DNA of 64,000 bases, from the NCBI RefSeq assembly GCF_030852425.1, contig NZ_NSDM01000002.1, forward strand, positions 1 through 64,000, given 5' to 3'. The notes under the pieces are model-generated. The model ran no database searches, was not told the origin of the DNA, and was given only the letters and a program-made list of their open reading frames with translations. This DNA comes from Saccharothrix longispora (GTDB lineage Bacteria; Actinomycetota; Actinomycetes; Mycobacteriales; Pseudonocardiaceae). Position numbers and translations under genes: made by a program. Below, in pieces: positions 17,555 to 25,819 of this stretch (position 1 is its first letter; each line of letters starts with the position of its first letter).

Positions 17555-18115
17555 ATGAATCCAGCCGTGTTCCGGTCCCGTTGTCGCCGTCTCGTCGCCG
17601 TCGCGTGCGGCTCCGCTCTGCTCGCCGTCTTCTCGGCGGTCGCGCCGACCGGCGTCGCGGTCGCGGACGACGCCCCCGCCACCGGCGTCGTCGTGTGCAC
17701 CACGACCTCGACCTGGACCTACTCGCCGGGTGTCGTGCTGGTGCCGAGGCCGGTCGTCACCCGGGTCGACGACCGGTACACCTCCTGCCTGTCGCCCACC
17801 GGTGGCGGCGTCACCGGGGGTTCGAGCAGCTTCACCGTCGAGCGTGACGCGGGCTGCCTCGAACCCGTCGCCGCCGTCCCGGAGACGCGGGTGATCACCT
17901 GGGACGACGGTCGCACCAGCACGTTCAGCTACACCGTCACCGTCAGCTCCCTCCCCGGGCTCGACGTGGTCACCAAGACCGGGACCATCACGGCGGGCGC
18001 GTTCGCGGGCCATGCCGCGCAGGCGACCCAGGCCGCGCCGACCCTCGACCTCCTCCAGTGCCTGGGGCAGGGCGTCCAGCGGCAGACCGCGCTGGGCACC
18101 TTCGCGATCCTGTGA
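17555..18115 (+). CDS. Secreted four-cysteine protein, paralogue 3 of 3
   Basis: The start is MNPAVFRSRCRRLVAVACGS, with a signal peptide core LLAVFSAVAPTGVAVA. The mature part repeats the family pattern: VVCTTTSTWTYSPGVVLVPR, YTSCLSPTGGGVTGGSSS, AGCLEP, ITWDDGRTSTF, KTGTITAGAFAGHA and LLQCLGQGVQ. The stop codon overlaps the GTG start of the ATP-grasp gene by 4 nt, so the two are translationally coupled. An exported protein fused in expression to a cytoplasmic ligase and decarboxylase is unusual. Its function is unknown. Confidence 0.8.
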   Translation: MNPAVFRSRCRRLVAVACGSALLAVFSAVAPTGVAVADDAPATGVVVCTTTSTWTYSPGVVLVPRPVVTRVDDRYTSCLSPTGGGVTGGSSSFTVERDAGCLEPVAAVPETRVITWDDGRTSTFSYTVTVSSLPGLDVVTKTGTITAGAFAGHAAQATQAAPTLDLLQCLGQGVQRQTALGTFAIL

Positions 18116-19443
18116 CCACCCGTACCCCCGCGGGCCGGGTGGAGATCGCGGGCGTCGCGGCGGAGGTGGCGACCCTGCTGCGCGAACTCGCACCCGACCT
18201 GTGGTGGTACGACCGCTCCCCCTTCCTGAGCGACTCCGCCCGTTCCGCGCTGCCGTGGCTGCGGTACGAGCGCCGGGACCACCGCGCGGAAGCCGCCGAC
18301 GGGCCACCCGGTCCGCCGGTGCCGGCGCGCTCGGTCCCCGCCGGGCGGGTCGGGATCACCTTCGCCCCCGAGGACGGCACCGGTGCGCGGTCGTGGGCGG
18401 CCGGCCGCGGGCTGCGGCTGCTCGCGCCCCCGCGAGCCGCCGCGGAAGTCGCCGCTGACAAGATCGACTCGCTGCGGCTGTTCGAGCGCGCGGGCGTGAC
18501 CGTGCCGGCAACCGGGGTGGTCCTCGCCGACCCCGGTGACGCCGAGTCCTGTTGGGCGGCGGGCGGTGGCCGCCCGGTCGTGGTGCAGCGCCGCGCCAAC
18601 AACCTCACCGGCAAGGGCACCCGACTGGCGACCGACGTCGCGCAGTTGCGCGCGGTGCTCGGCGACTGGCGCGGTGAGCCGCTGCGGGTGTCCGCCTTCA
18701 CGCCGGGCATCCCGTTGACCGTGAGCGGGTGCGCCACCGGCGACGGCACCGCGGTGTCCGCGGTGTCGCACCAGCTGGTCGGCCTGTCCGAGCTCACCCC
18801 GTACTGGGGCGCGCACTGCGGCAACCAGTTGGTCGCCGACGACGAGCTGCCCGCCGGGGTCGGCAGGCGGTGCCGGCAGGTGTGCGAACAGGTCGGTGAC
18901 CAGCTCCGCGAACTGGGCTTCCGCGGCGCGTTCGGGCTCGACCTCGTCGCGGCCGTCGACGGCACGGTCTTCGCCGTCGAGATCAATCCCCGGTTCCAGA
19001 CCGTGGTGTCGCTCGTGCACGCGCAGGAGATCGCCGCGGGCCTGCTGCCGATGCTCGGCGCCCACGCCCTCGCCTCGCTGCTCCCGTCCGTGCCGGTGAG
19101 GCGGGTCCGCACCGCGTGCCTGGCACTGAGCCAGCTCGTCGTGCCCGTCGTCCACCGCGGCGTGCTCGACGCGATCCCCGCCTCCGGGTGCTACCGGCTG
19201 GAGGCCGGCGAGCTGCGACCGCTCGGGCACAAGCAGCTCACCGACCTGCGCCCCGGCGAGGCGCTGCTGTGGCAGCACGCCCGGCCCGGCGACCGGGTGC
19301 GCCCCGGTGAGGAACTGGTGCTCGTCCAGCTGCCCCACCGGGCGGCCCCGGTCGGCGAACGGCCCGCGCTCGCCCCCGTCGCCCGGGCCTGGGTCGACGC
19401 GGTCCACCGGGCCACGACCGTCATGGAGGGACCACCGCGGTGA
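18112..19443 (+). CDS. ATP-grasp carboxylate-amine ligase
   Basis: A 443-residue protein with ATP-grasp organisation. It has a pre-ATP-grasp domain (about 1-115), then DKIDSLRLFERAGVTVPATG opening the central domain, PVVVQRRANNLTGKGTRL at the flexible nucleotide-binding loop, and GAFGLDLVAAVDGTVFAVEINPRF with the metal-binding Glu and Asn (EINPR). A C-terminal barrel-like extension of about 100 residues (RLEAGELRPLGHKQLTDLRP) resembles the end of carbamoyl-phosphate or biotin-carboxylase-like ligases. Such enzymes join a carboxylate to an amine through an acyl phosphate. It overlaps both neighbours by 4 nt. A role in coupling amino acids or modifying the nearby small peptide is a reasonable guess. 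Confidence 0.85.
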   Translation: MTTRTPAGRVEIAGVAAEVATLLRELAPDLWWYDRSPFLSDSARSALPWLRYERRDHRAEAADGPPGPPVPARSVPAGRVGITFAPEDGTGARSWAAGRGLRLLAPPRAAAEVAADKIDSLRLFERAGVTVPATGVVLADPGDAESCWAAGGGRPVVVQRRANNLTGKGTRLATDVAQLRAVLGDWRGEPLRVSAFTPGIPLTVSGCATGDGTAVSAVSHQLVGLSELTPYWGAHCGNQLVADDELPAGVGRRCRQVCEQVGDQLRELGFRGAFGLDLVAAVDGTVFAVEINPRFQTVVSLVHAQEIAAGLLPMLGAHALASLLPSVPVRRVRTACLALSQLVVPVVHRGVLDAIPASGCYRLEAGELRPLGHKQLTDLRPGEALLWQHARPGDRVRPGEELVLVQLPHRAAPVGERPALAPVARAWVDAVHRATTVMEGPPR

Positions 19444-20876
19444 CCACCCCTGCCCCGCACGAGCTGGACCTGACCGCCGAGCAGATGCGCGCGCTGGGCC
19501 ACCGGGTCGTCGACCTGGTGGTGGACCACCTGCACGAGCAGCGGAACCGACCCGTGCACCGGCGGGTGGAAGCCGGTGAGGTCGACCACGTCCTGACCGA
19601 GCCCGTCCCGGAGGACCCCGCGGACCCGGCCGGGCTCGTCGACTTCCTCGCCGCCGAGGTGCTGCCCCGGTCGCTGCGCCTGGGCCACCCCGGATGCTTC
19701 GCGTTCATCCCCAGCGCCAACAACTTCCTCGGTGTCCTCGGCGACCTGCTCGCCTCCGGGTTCAACACCTCGCCCGGCGCGTGGTTCGTCGGCGCCGGAC
19801 CGGCCGCCGTCGAGCAGGTCACCGCGCGGTGGCTCGCGGAGCTGCTCGGGATGCCGGCGGGCACCGGCGGGGTGTTCACCCCCGGCGGGACGATGGCCAA
19901 CCTGACTGCCGTCGCGGCGGCCCGGTACGACCGGCTCGACGACGATGCCGCCGACGCCGTCCTCTACTGCTCCGACCAGACCCACCCGGCGGTGCTGCGC
20001 GCCTGCCGCGTGCTCGGCCTCGGCGACTCCCCGCGCGTCCTGCCCAGCACCGGCCACCGCCTCGACCCCGACCTGGTGCGACGGGAGGTCGACAGCGACC
20101 GGCGGGCCGGCCGCAGGCCGTTCCTCGTGCTGGCCAACGCGGGGACCACCAACACCGGCAGCGTCGACCCGCTGCCCGAGCTCGCCCGGCTGTGCCGCGA
20201 ACACGACCTCTGGTTGCACGTCGACGGCGCGCACGGGGCCGCGGCCTCGATGACCACCAGGGGCCGCGCCGCCCTGGTCGGGTTGGACGAGGCCGACTCC
20301 GTCGTCATCGACCCGCACAAGTGGCTGTTCCAGCCCTACGAGATCGGCTGCCTGCTCGTGCGGGACCCGGCCACGCTGCACCGGGCGTTCGCGCTGGGCC
20401 GGTTCCGCGCACAGGCCGGGTACCTCGACCTCGCCCGCCCCGCCCCCGGCGAGGTCAACCTGTCCGACCACGGCGTCCAGTTCACGACCGCCGCCCGAGC
20501 GCTCAAGCTGTGGTTGTCGTTCAAGGGCTTCGGCGTCGCCGCCTTCCGCGCGGCCATCGACCGCGGACTCGACCTGGCCGAGCACGCCGCCGACCTCGTC
20601 CAGCGGAGCCACGAGCTGGAACTGCTCGCCGGACCGAGCCTCGGCATCCTCTGCCTCCGGTACCGGCCACGGGCAGCGGACGGCGCCGCGGACCTCGACG
20701 CGATCCAGGCCCGGATCGCCGAGACCGTCAACCAGGGCGACCGGTTCATGATCGCCACGACCGACGTGGACGGCCGCCGCGCCCTGCGGCTGTGCACCAT
20801 CAACCCCCGCACCACCCCGGCCGACGTCGACAGCCTCGTCGTCGACGTCCTGGAAGCGGGACGCGCACTGGAGTGA
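19440..20876 (+). CDS. PLP-dependent group II amino-acid decarboxylase
   Basis: A 478-residue enzyme of the aromatic-amino-acid/glutamate decarboxylase family. The PLP-binding Lys lies in VVIDPHKWLFQPYE. LWLHVDGAHGAAA supplies the Asp that contacts the pyridine nitrogen, and FTPGGTMANLTAVAAAR is the phosphate-binding region. The N-terminal swap region (MRALGHRVVDLVVDHL) is typical. It probably removes the carboxyl group from an L-amino acid to give an amine, perhaps the amine substrate for the ATP-grasp ligase whose gene it overlaps by 4 nt. The substrate (Tyr, Trp, Phe or other) cannot be decided by eye. Confidence 0.92.
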   Translation: MTTPAPHELDLTAEQMRALGHRVVDLVVDHLHEQRNRPVHRRVEAGEVDHVLTEPVPEDPADPAGLVDFLAAEVLPRSLRLGHPGCFAFIPSANNFLGVLGDLLASGFNTSPGAWFVGAGPAAVEQVTARWLAELLGMPAGTGGVFTPGGTMANLTAVAAARYDRLDDDAADAVLYCSDQTHPAVLRACRVLGLGDSPRVLPSTGHRLDPDLVRREVDSDRRAGRRPFLVLANAGTTNTGSVDPLPELARLCREHDLWLHVDGAHGAAASMTTRGRAALVGLDEADSVVIDPHKWLFQPYEIGCLLVRDPATLHRAFALGRFRAQAGYLDLARPAPGEVNLSDHGVQFTTAARALKLWLSFKGFGVAAFRAAIDRGLDLAEHAADLVQRSHELELLAGPSLGILCLRYRPRAADGAADLDAIQARIAETVNQGDRFMIATTDVDGRRALRLCTINPRTTPADVDSLVVDVLEAGRALE

Positions 20877-21249
20877 CCAGCCTGCCGGCCTGACACCGGC
20901 CGCCCTGGACCCGGCGAGCAGCGCCTGCACCCCGAACAACCGGTGAGGGTCGACCGGGCAGGACGACGGGCACTGCGCGTTGCCGGGTGCCGGTGGGTGG
21001 GCGCGGCTGCGGGCTCGCCGGCCATTACCGGTGTCGCGCCGCGCCGTGTGGCGAGTCGGGGCGACTATCCGGCGGCCGGGCCGTGAACCGGGCCGCCCAC
21101 CGCGAAGCCGATGGCTCCCACGGCGGACGGTCACCGGCCTTCGAGGCCGAGGTCCACCCCAGCGTCACGCGGTCGAGTACGCCACCGACGTGGGGCGAGC
21201 GACAGGGTCCGAGCCGCTACGCGCGCGACACGGTCCGGACGGGCAGCGG
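20877..21249. other. Interval with no gene recognised
   Basis: 373 bp between the convergent ends of the decarboxylase and the glycine-rich secreted protein gene. No coding pattern, and only weak inverted repeats just after the decarboxylase stop. Confidence 0.5.
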
Positions 21250-21903
21250 TCAGTACCTGATGACGAGGCAGCCGTTGCCTCCGACGTCGCCGGTGTACCC
21301 GCCGACACACCGCCGTCGGCTCCGTTCCCACCTCTCCCGGTGCCGGCCGCGCACTCGGACGGCACCGCCGCGCCAGGTGCGCCACCCGCACCGCCGCCGC
21401 CGCTGAGGACACCATTGCCGCCGGTGGCGCCGTTCGCACCGGGGGTGGTGGTGGACACGGTCCCCGCGCAGCTCACCGAGCTGCTCCCGGCCCCCCACGC
21501 CGCCGGTGTTGTCGCCGAGCGAGCCCTTCCCACCGTCACCGCCGCCACTGCCGGCCCGCACGGTCGTACCGGTGGTGATGCCGGAACTCCCACCCCACGC
21601 TCCGGCCTTGGTCCGGTAGACGCCCTCCCGCAGGCCACCTCCGGCACCGCCGGCGCCGACCGAGATCTTCAGGAGGGTGACCGAGGTGACGGTCAGCGTG
21701 CAGCTGGCGTTCGCGCGGCCCCGGCACCTCCCCCCACCGGGCCCGGGGACGGGGAAGGTCGGGTTGCCGGGGTTGGTGTAGACCATGAGCGAGGCCGCGT
21801 GGGCGGGCGTGGCCACGGCCGGCGGCAGCAGCAGCACCGTCAACGCCACCGAGGTGAGCCCTCTTCGGCGGGTGGCACAGCCGGACGGGTCGACGGGCCG
21901 CAT
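21250..21903 (-). pseudogene. Secreted glycine-rich protein, interrupted by two frameshifts
   Basis: The start is MRPVDPSGCATRRR (ATG 21903, strong GAGGAGG ribosome-binding site) with signal peptide core LTSVALTVLLLPPAVATPA. The mature part is Gly-rich: LLKISVGAGGAGGGL, SGITTGTTVRAGSGGG. The frame is lost near 21505. The next stretch (VSCAGTVSTTTPGANGATGG, GGAGGAPGAAVPSEC) reads in another frame, and the end (GGYTGDVGGNGCLVIRY) returns to the first. The C-terminal GxxGG...VIRY ending is common to bacterial Gly-rich surface proteins. Two compensating shifts may be real decay or an assembly error in a repetitive GC-rich tract. If it is an error, the intact protein would have about 217 residues. 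Confidence 0.6.
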
Positions 21904-22369
21904 GGGTCCTCCTCGGACTGGCGAATGGTGTTCACGTTTCGTGGGCGTGCACGGCAGTCGTCCGGAACGAGGACGTGCCGCGGCCGACGGGAGCCGTGCC
22001 CAGGCAGCGAGGGTCAGCTGCACCACGCGAAAGTTGTCGCATCGACCTCCGATCACCTGGGCGACACCGCACAGCCGGGCCCAGGCCGGCTCCGAGCGGA
22101 CGCCGGCAGTCGAACAGCCACAAAGCCCTGCACCGTCGGGACTTCCTTCTCCAGTCCGCGATCGGGCATGGCCGGCCTCCTGCTCGTCGACCGCAGCGCC
22201 GGAGCCCGACGTTTCCGCGCCGCTCGCCGTGGAAGGGTGGGAACCGGTGATGTCAGCCGTCGCGGTCGTGATTCCGTCGAACTGACCCCATCGGTACTCG
22301 GCGTGGCATCCGGGAGTCGGGCAGTCAACGGGCGGTCGCGTCGGGCTGCCGCCGCGGGTGTTCGCCTGT
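21904..22369. other. Interval with no gene recognised
   Basis: About 465 bp upstream of the glycine-rich protein gene. It holds that gene's promoter region and otherwise no family pattern in any frame. Confidence 0.45.
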
Positions 22370-22560
22370 GAACAGGTGGTCGTCACCGCGACGATGGGGC
22401 CTTGTGACCAGGTCGGCGGCGATGGCTACGACTACGCCGTGGACGAGGGCCGAGCCTGCGTGGCGATCTTCGACGCGGTGGGCCGCGACCTGCACGCCGG
22501 CCCGATCACCTCGATCGCCCCGGCGGTCACCCGCAACGCCCGCCGCGGTGCTGCGCGGCG
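22370..22560 (+). pseudogene. SpoIIE/PP2C-type phosphatase fragment
   Basis: The segment GPCDQVGGDGYDYAVDEGRA, then CVAIFDAVGRDLHAGPIT and RNARRG, matches the first metal-binding block of SpoIIE-family phosphatases (consensus VGGD-x-x-D and DGxGH/DAxGHD-x-x-A). Here GHD has become GRD. There is no start region and no remainder of the domain, so this is a relic. It could be linked historically with the broken anti-sigma-like gene at 10.3 kb. Confidence 0.6.
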
Positions 22561-22679
22561 GACAGGTGGTGCGGCTGCTCGACACGACCGGCGCACCCCG
22601 CTGGGCCGCGTACACGACCTGGGGCCACGGCGATGCGCGACGCGGTGCGGTTCCACCGCAACGCCTGGATGACCTGACC

Positions 22680-22712
22680 GGTCGCCCCGGGTCGCGAGCG
22701 CCCGGGGCGACC
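22680..22712. terminator. Strong hairpin after the HAF-repeat gene
   Basis: A perfect 12-bp stem (GGTCGCCCCGGG / CCCGGGGCGACC) with a 9-nt loop lies 8 nt downstream of the stop codon of the leftward gene ending at 22721. No U-tract is seen, as is usual for actinomycete terminators. Confidence 0.8.
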
Positions 22713-22720
22713 AACGGGCG

Positions 22721-23854
22721 TCAGCGGGACGGAGTCGTGGCGACCGGGGTCCAGCGGACGCCCTTCCAGGTGCCGGCGGCGGTGGTGCTGCGGCCGACCA
22801 CGACGCCGTGGTTGTTCAGCGCGACCGGCGTGCTGTAGGCGCCGCCCAGCGAGTCGAGGTAGGTGAGCTGCCCGTCGCGCCAGAGGAACACGCGGCTCGA
22901 CGAGTGGTCCGGCGACGAGGCGTGCCCGATGATGTCGCCGCGCTCGTTGATCGCGGTCGCCACGGAGTTGCCGGGCACGCCGAGGTCGACCTGCTTGCCG
23001 CCGGCGGGCCACAGCACCGCGCGGGACGTGCCGCCCTCCAGCACCCAGCCGATCGCGTCGCCGCGCTCGTTGAGGGACTGCTCGCCGTGGGCGAGCCGGC
23101 CGCTCTCCGACAGGACGGTCATCTCCTCGCCGTCCCAGCGCAGCGCCACCATGCCCCGGTTGGCGACGATCACACCGGCCTCGTTGATCGCCTCCGGGTC
23201 GTACGTGCCGTAACCCGGACCGGGGGTCAGCTCCGTGCACGCGCCGTCGGTGCAGCGGAGCGCGGCGAACTCCTGGAAGGCGGCGGAAGCGTAGCTCGCC
23301 GCGACGACACCGGCGTTGTTGATCGCGTACGTCGACACGTGATCACCGGTCACCGGCAGCTCCACGTGCCGCTCGCCGTCCCACACGGTGGCGTGCTGCT
23401 CGCCCCGGGACGACGTGGCGTACGACATCGGCACGCTGCCGTCGTCGTTGATCACCTGCGCCAGCGCCCACGCGGCTCCCGGTGGGGTGATGGCCTTCCG
23501 CTGACCCGCGAACCAGATCCACGGCTTCTGCGTGTCCGGCACGCCGTCGGAGGTCAACCCGAGCACCTTGCCGCTCTGACTGATCGCGCCGGCCAGACCG
23601 GGGCCGAGGTCGGTCGCACCGCCGCGCGGCGCCCACAGCACCGCGCGCGTCAGCCCGTCGCCCTGGGCGCTGCCGATGATCTGGCCGAGGTCGTTGACAC
23701 CGGTGGGGTGGTAGCCGAGGGCGCCGGGCAGGCCCGCGACGCCCGGCAGTTCGGCGATGACGTGCGTGGGGGACGCGACCGCCGCGGGAGTGGTGGCCAG
23801 TGGCAGGGCTGTCGCGAGCACCAACACGGCCAGCGACGCGCGTAAGTCGGGCAT
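22721..23854 (-). CDS. Secreted HAF-repeat (extracellular beta-propeller-like) protein
   Basis: The start is MPDLRASLAVLVLATALPLA with a signal peptide cleaved near AVA-SP. The mature protein of about 350 residues is built from repeats of roughly 45 residues with the core I/LNxxGxIxGxxxxxxxxxxAxLW. Examples are GVNDLGQIIGSAQGDGLTRA, AINNAGVVAASYA, AINEAGVIVANRGMVALRW, AINERGDIIGHASSPDHSSS and ALNNHGVVVGRSTTAAGTW. This is the HAF-repeat family of exported proteins in actinomycetes and other bacteria, whose role is not established. A terminator-like hairpin follows. Confidence 0.85.
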   Translation of the reverse strand: MPDLRASLAVLVLATALPLATTPAAVASPTHVIAELPGVAGLPGALGYHPTGVNDLGQIIGSAQGDGLTRAVLWAPRGGATDLGPGLAGAISQSGKVLGLTSDGVPDTQKPWIWFAGQRKAITPPGAAWALAQVINDDGSVPMSYATSSRGEQHATVWDGERHVELPVTGDHVSTYAINNAGVVAASYASAAFQEFAALRCTDGACTELTPGPGYGTYDPEAINEAGVIVANRGMVALRWDGEEMTVLSESGRLAHGEQSLNERGDAIGWVLEGGTSRAVLWPAGGKQVDLGVPGNSVATAINERGDIIGHASSPDHSSSRVFLWRDGQLTYLDSLGGAYSTPVALNNHGVVVGRSTTAAGTWKGVRWTPVATTPSR

Positions 23855-24173
23855 GATCGCTCCGTTGCGAGTATGTCCTGAAGTGGTACTGGATCGATCA
23901 ACGGTAACCCCCGCGCGCCCGCGGTGGTGTCGGCCGGACAGCGCAACGGTCCGGCCGCTCCCTCGCCCCGCGCGTGCGACACGCCGAGGCCGGGCAGGCG
24001 GTGTCGGGTCACTGCACAGGTCGACCTGGACGGCGTGTTCCGCGAGCGCGTCCGGGAGGTGCCGCGTGGTGGTCTCCGAACCCGGTCGGACGACGTGACC
24101 AGCCCGACCGCGGCGACGCGCGCCGCGGGTCGCCGATCGCACGACCGGCGTCCGCGGTCACCGTCGTCCGCGG
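23855..24173. other. Interval with no gene recognised
   Basis: 319 bp between the HAF-repeat gene start and the end of the PGM1-type ligase gene. It should contain the HAF gene promoter. No coding pattern or hairpin stands out. Confidence 0.45.
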
Positions 24174-25682
24174 TCAGGCCGTCGTGGCGGGCACCCGTTT
24201 CGCGGCGGTCGCGCGCAGGGCCGTGACCAGGGTGTCGTAGCGTCGCTGGGCGTCGTCGCGGGAGGTGCCGACCGCCACCATGCCGAGCTTGCCGAACTCC
24301 GGCAGGGCTCCGAGGGCGTAGTAGAACGCGCCGGTGCCGGTCGTGTGGTCGTAGGCCACGCCGTGCTCGCGCGCGATCCCCACGAGGTCGTCGTACGAGA
24401 GGGAGCGGAACGCGTCGTCCTGGATTCGATCGCTGGTGACGTAGTGGCGCGGCGAGCCGTCGGGGGCCAGGTGGTGGCCGGTGCCCAGGTCGTAGTGGCC
24501 GCCGACGAGCCCGCGCATGAACATGTACGGCGCGGTCGCACCGCCCATGCGCAGGTTGATCTCCAAGGCGTACACCTGCTCGGGGGCGGCCTCGTCCACG
24601 ACGAAGTCGACGCTGAGCTGGCCCACCACGCCGGCGCTCGCCAGCGCCCGGCCCACCCGCGTGGCCAGTTCCTGCACGCGCAGGCGGTAGGCGTCACGAG
24701 CGGGGAACGCACAGCCGACGAAGGTCTGACCGGACGGGCCGCCGAGCACCTGGTCGTGGGTGGACAGGACGCGCACCCCTCCCCGCGGGTCCAGCTCCAG
24801 CTGGGCCGACGGCGAGCGGAGCGCGCGTGCCTCCACGAAGCGCTCGACCACGCCTCCCATGTGCTCGAACTTGTCCCGGAAGGAGGGCCACGTGTCGCCG
24901 GGGGCGTTCAGCCGGGTGGCGATCTGCTCGGCGATCCAGTCCTCGGTGCCCGCCTCCGGCGCGCCCTCATAGGAGAACACGGCGTTCCCGGCCCCGGCGA
25001 AACTGTCGTTGAGCTTCACCACGGCTTTCCGGAGTTCCGGCGCGGCGTGCTTCAACCGCGCCAGCGCGCGGATCAGGTCGCCTTCCGAGAACAGGTCCTC
25101 GAAACCGTCGGGCACCGGCACGCCCGCTTCTTTGAGGAGGGTGCGGCCACCGCTCTTGGTGCCCAGCGCCGACAGCGCCGGGTCGCAGGAGAACATCGGG
25201 ATGCCCAACCGCAGCGCCAATTCGCGCTCCAGGTCGGTGCTGTTGAACACCACGAGGTAGGCCCGTGCGGGGTCGCGGACGGCCGCCTTGATCCCCCGGA
25301 CCAGCTCGGGTCGCCGGAGCACCTTCTCGGTGAGCGGGGCCGGCGAGTCGTCGTCGCAGTCGAGCAGGGTCAGCCGGTCCGCCGCCCCGGTGCCGGCCAG
25401 CGCGGGGACCAGGCCGAGCGCGTACTCGACGGCCTCCGGAGCGATCCGCTCGCTGGTCGCGTAGACCAGGTTGACGTTCGGCTCGCGCAGCAACTGGAAC
25501 TCGAAGAGCAGCCGCTGCTCGAAGTGCACCGCGCCGGGGATCTTGCGCAGCTCGTCGGGGTGCAGCGTGAGGCTGGGCACCACCACGACCGTCACGGGCG
25601 CTCCCGAGGTGTCCTCGAACAGGACGCCCAGGCGCTGTTGCAGCCGGGTGAATTCCGTCTTTTCACAAGAATCGTTCCGCAC
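24174..25682 (-). CDS. ATP-grasp peptide ligase, PGM1 type
   Basis: A 502-residue enzyme resembling PGM1 of pheganomycin biosynthesis and related ligases that join a non-proteinogenic amino acid to a peptide using ATP. It has a pre-ATP-grasp domain (VTVVVVPSLTLHPDELRKIP, about 30-170). The central domain opens at FSCDPALSALGTKSGGRTLL, with AVVKLNDSFAGAGNAVF as the nucleotide-binding strand and loop. The metal site is in YALEINLRMGGATAPY, and a C-terminal PGM1-like region (AYDHTTGTGAFYYALGALPE) closes the protein. The start is GTG 25682. It is preceded by an AT-rich promoter region and stands at the left edge of the metabolite cluster. It could act on the NRPS product or independently. Confidence 0.85.
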   Translation of the reverse strand: MRNDSCEKTEFTRLQQRLGVLFEDTSGAPVTVVVVPSLTLHPDELRKIPGAVHFEQRLLFEFQLLREPNVNLVYATSERIAPEAVEYALGLVPALAGTGAADRLTLLDCDDDSPAPLTEKVLRRPELVRGIKAAVRDPARAYLVVFNSTDLERELALRLGIPMFSCDPALSALGTKSGGRTLLKEAGVPVPDGFEDLFSEGDLIRALARLKHAAPELRKAVVKLNDSFAGAGNAVFSYEGAPEAGTEDWIAEQIATRLNAPGDTWPSFRDKFEHMGGVVERFVEARALRSPSAQLELDPRGGVRVLSTHDQVLGGPSGQTFVGCAFPARDAYRLRVQELATRVGRALASAGVVGQLSVDFVVDEAAPEQVYALEINLRMGGATAPYMFMRGLVGGHYDLGTGHHLAPDGSPRHYVTSDRIQDDAFRSLSYDDLVGIAREHGVAYDHTTGTGAFYYALGALPEFGKLGMVAVGTSRDDAQRRYDTLVTALRATAAKRVPATTA

Positions 25683-25819
25683 CGGGAAAGGTTACCGAAT
25701 CGGGCGCGGGACGACCTACGCACAGAGCGGTGAATCCATTAATCCAAAATGATGACAATACCCGAAGAGCTGTAACGATCCGTGAGATGAATGAGAGTCA
25801 TTTAATGTATGAGCCGTCT
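25683..25819. promoter_or_regulatory. AT-rich promoter region of the PGM1-type ligase gene
   Basis: This 137-bp stretch is much more AT-rich than its surroundings (for example TCCATTAATCCAAAATGATG and GAGAGTCATTTAATGTATG). It lies between the 3' end of the nitronate monooxygenase gene and the GTG of the ligase. Low GC here points to a promoter and a cluster boundary. No exact -35/-10 pair is assigned. Confidence 0.5.

Noticed and set aside
22570..22675. Possible continuation of the SpoIIE phosphatase fragment
   Set aside because: No further phosphatase motif could be followed in any frame, so the call was limited to 22370-22560.
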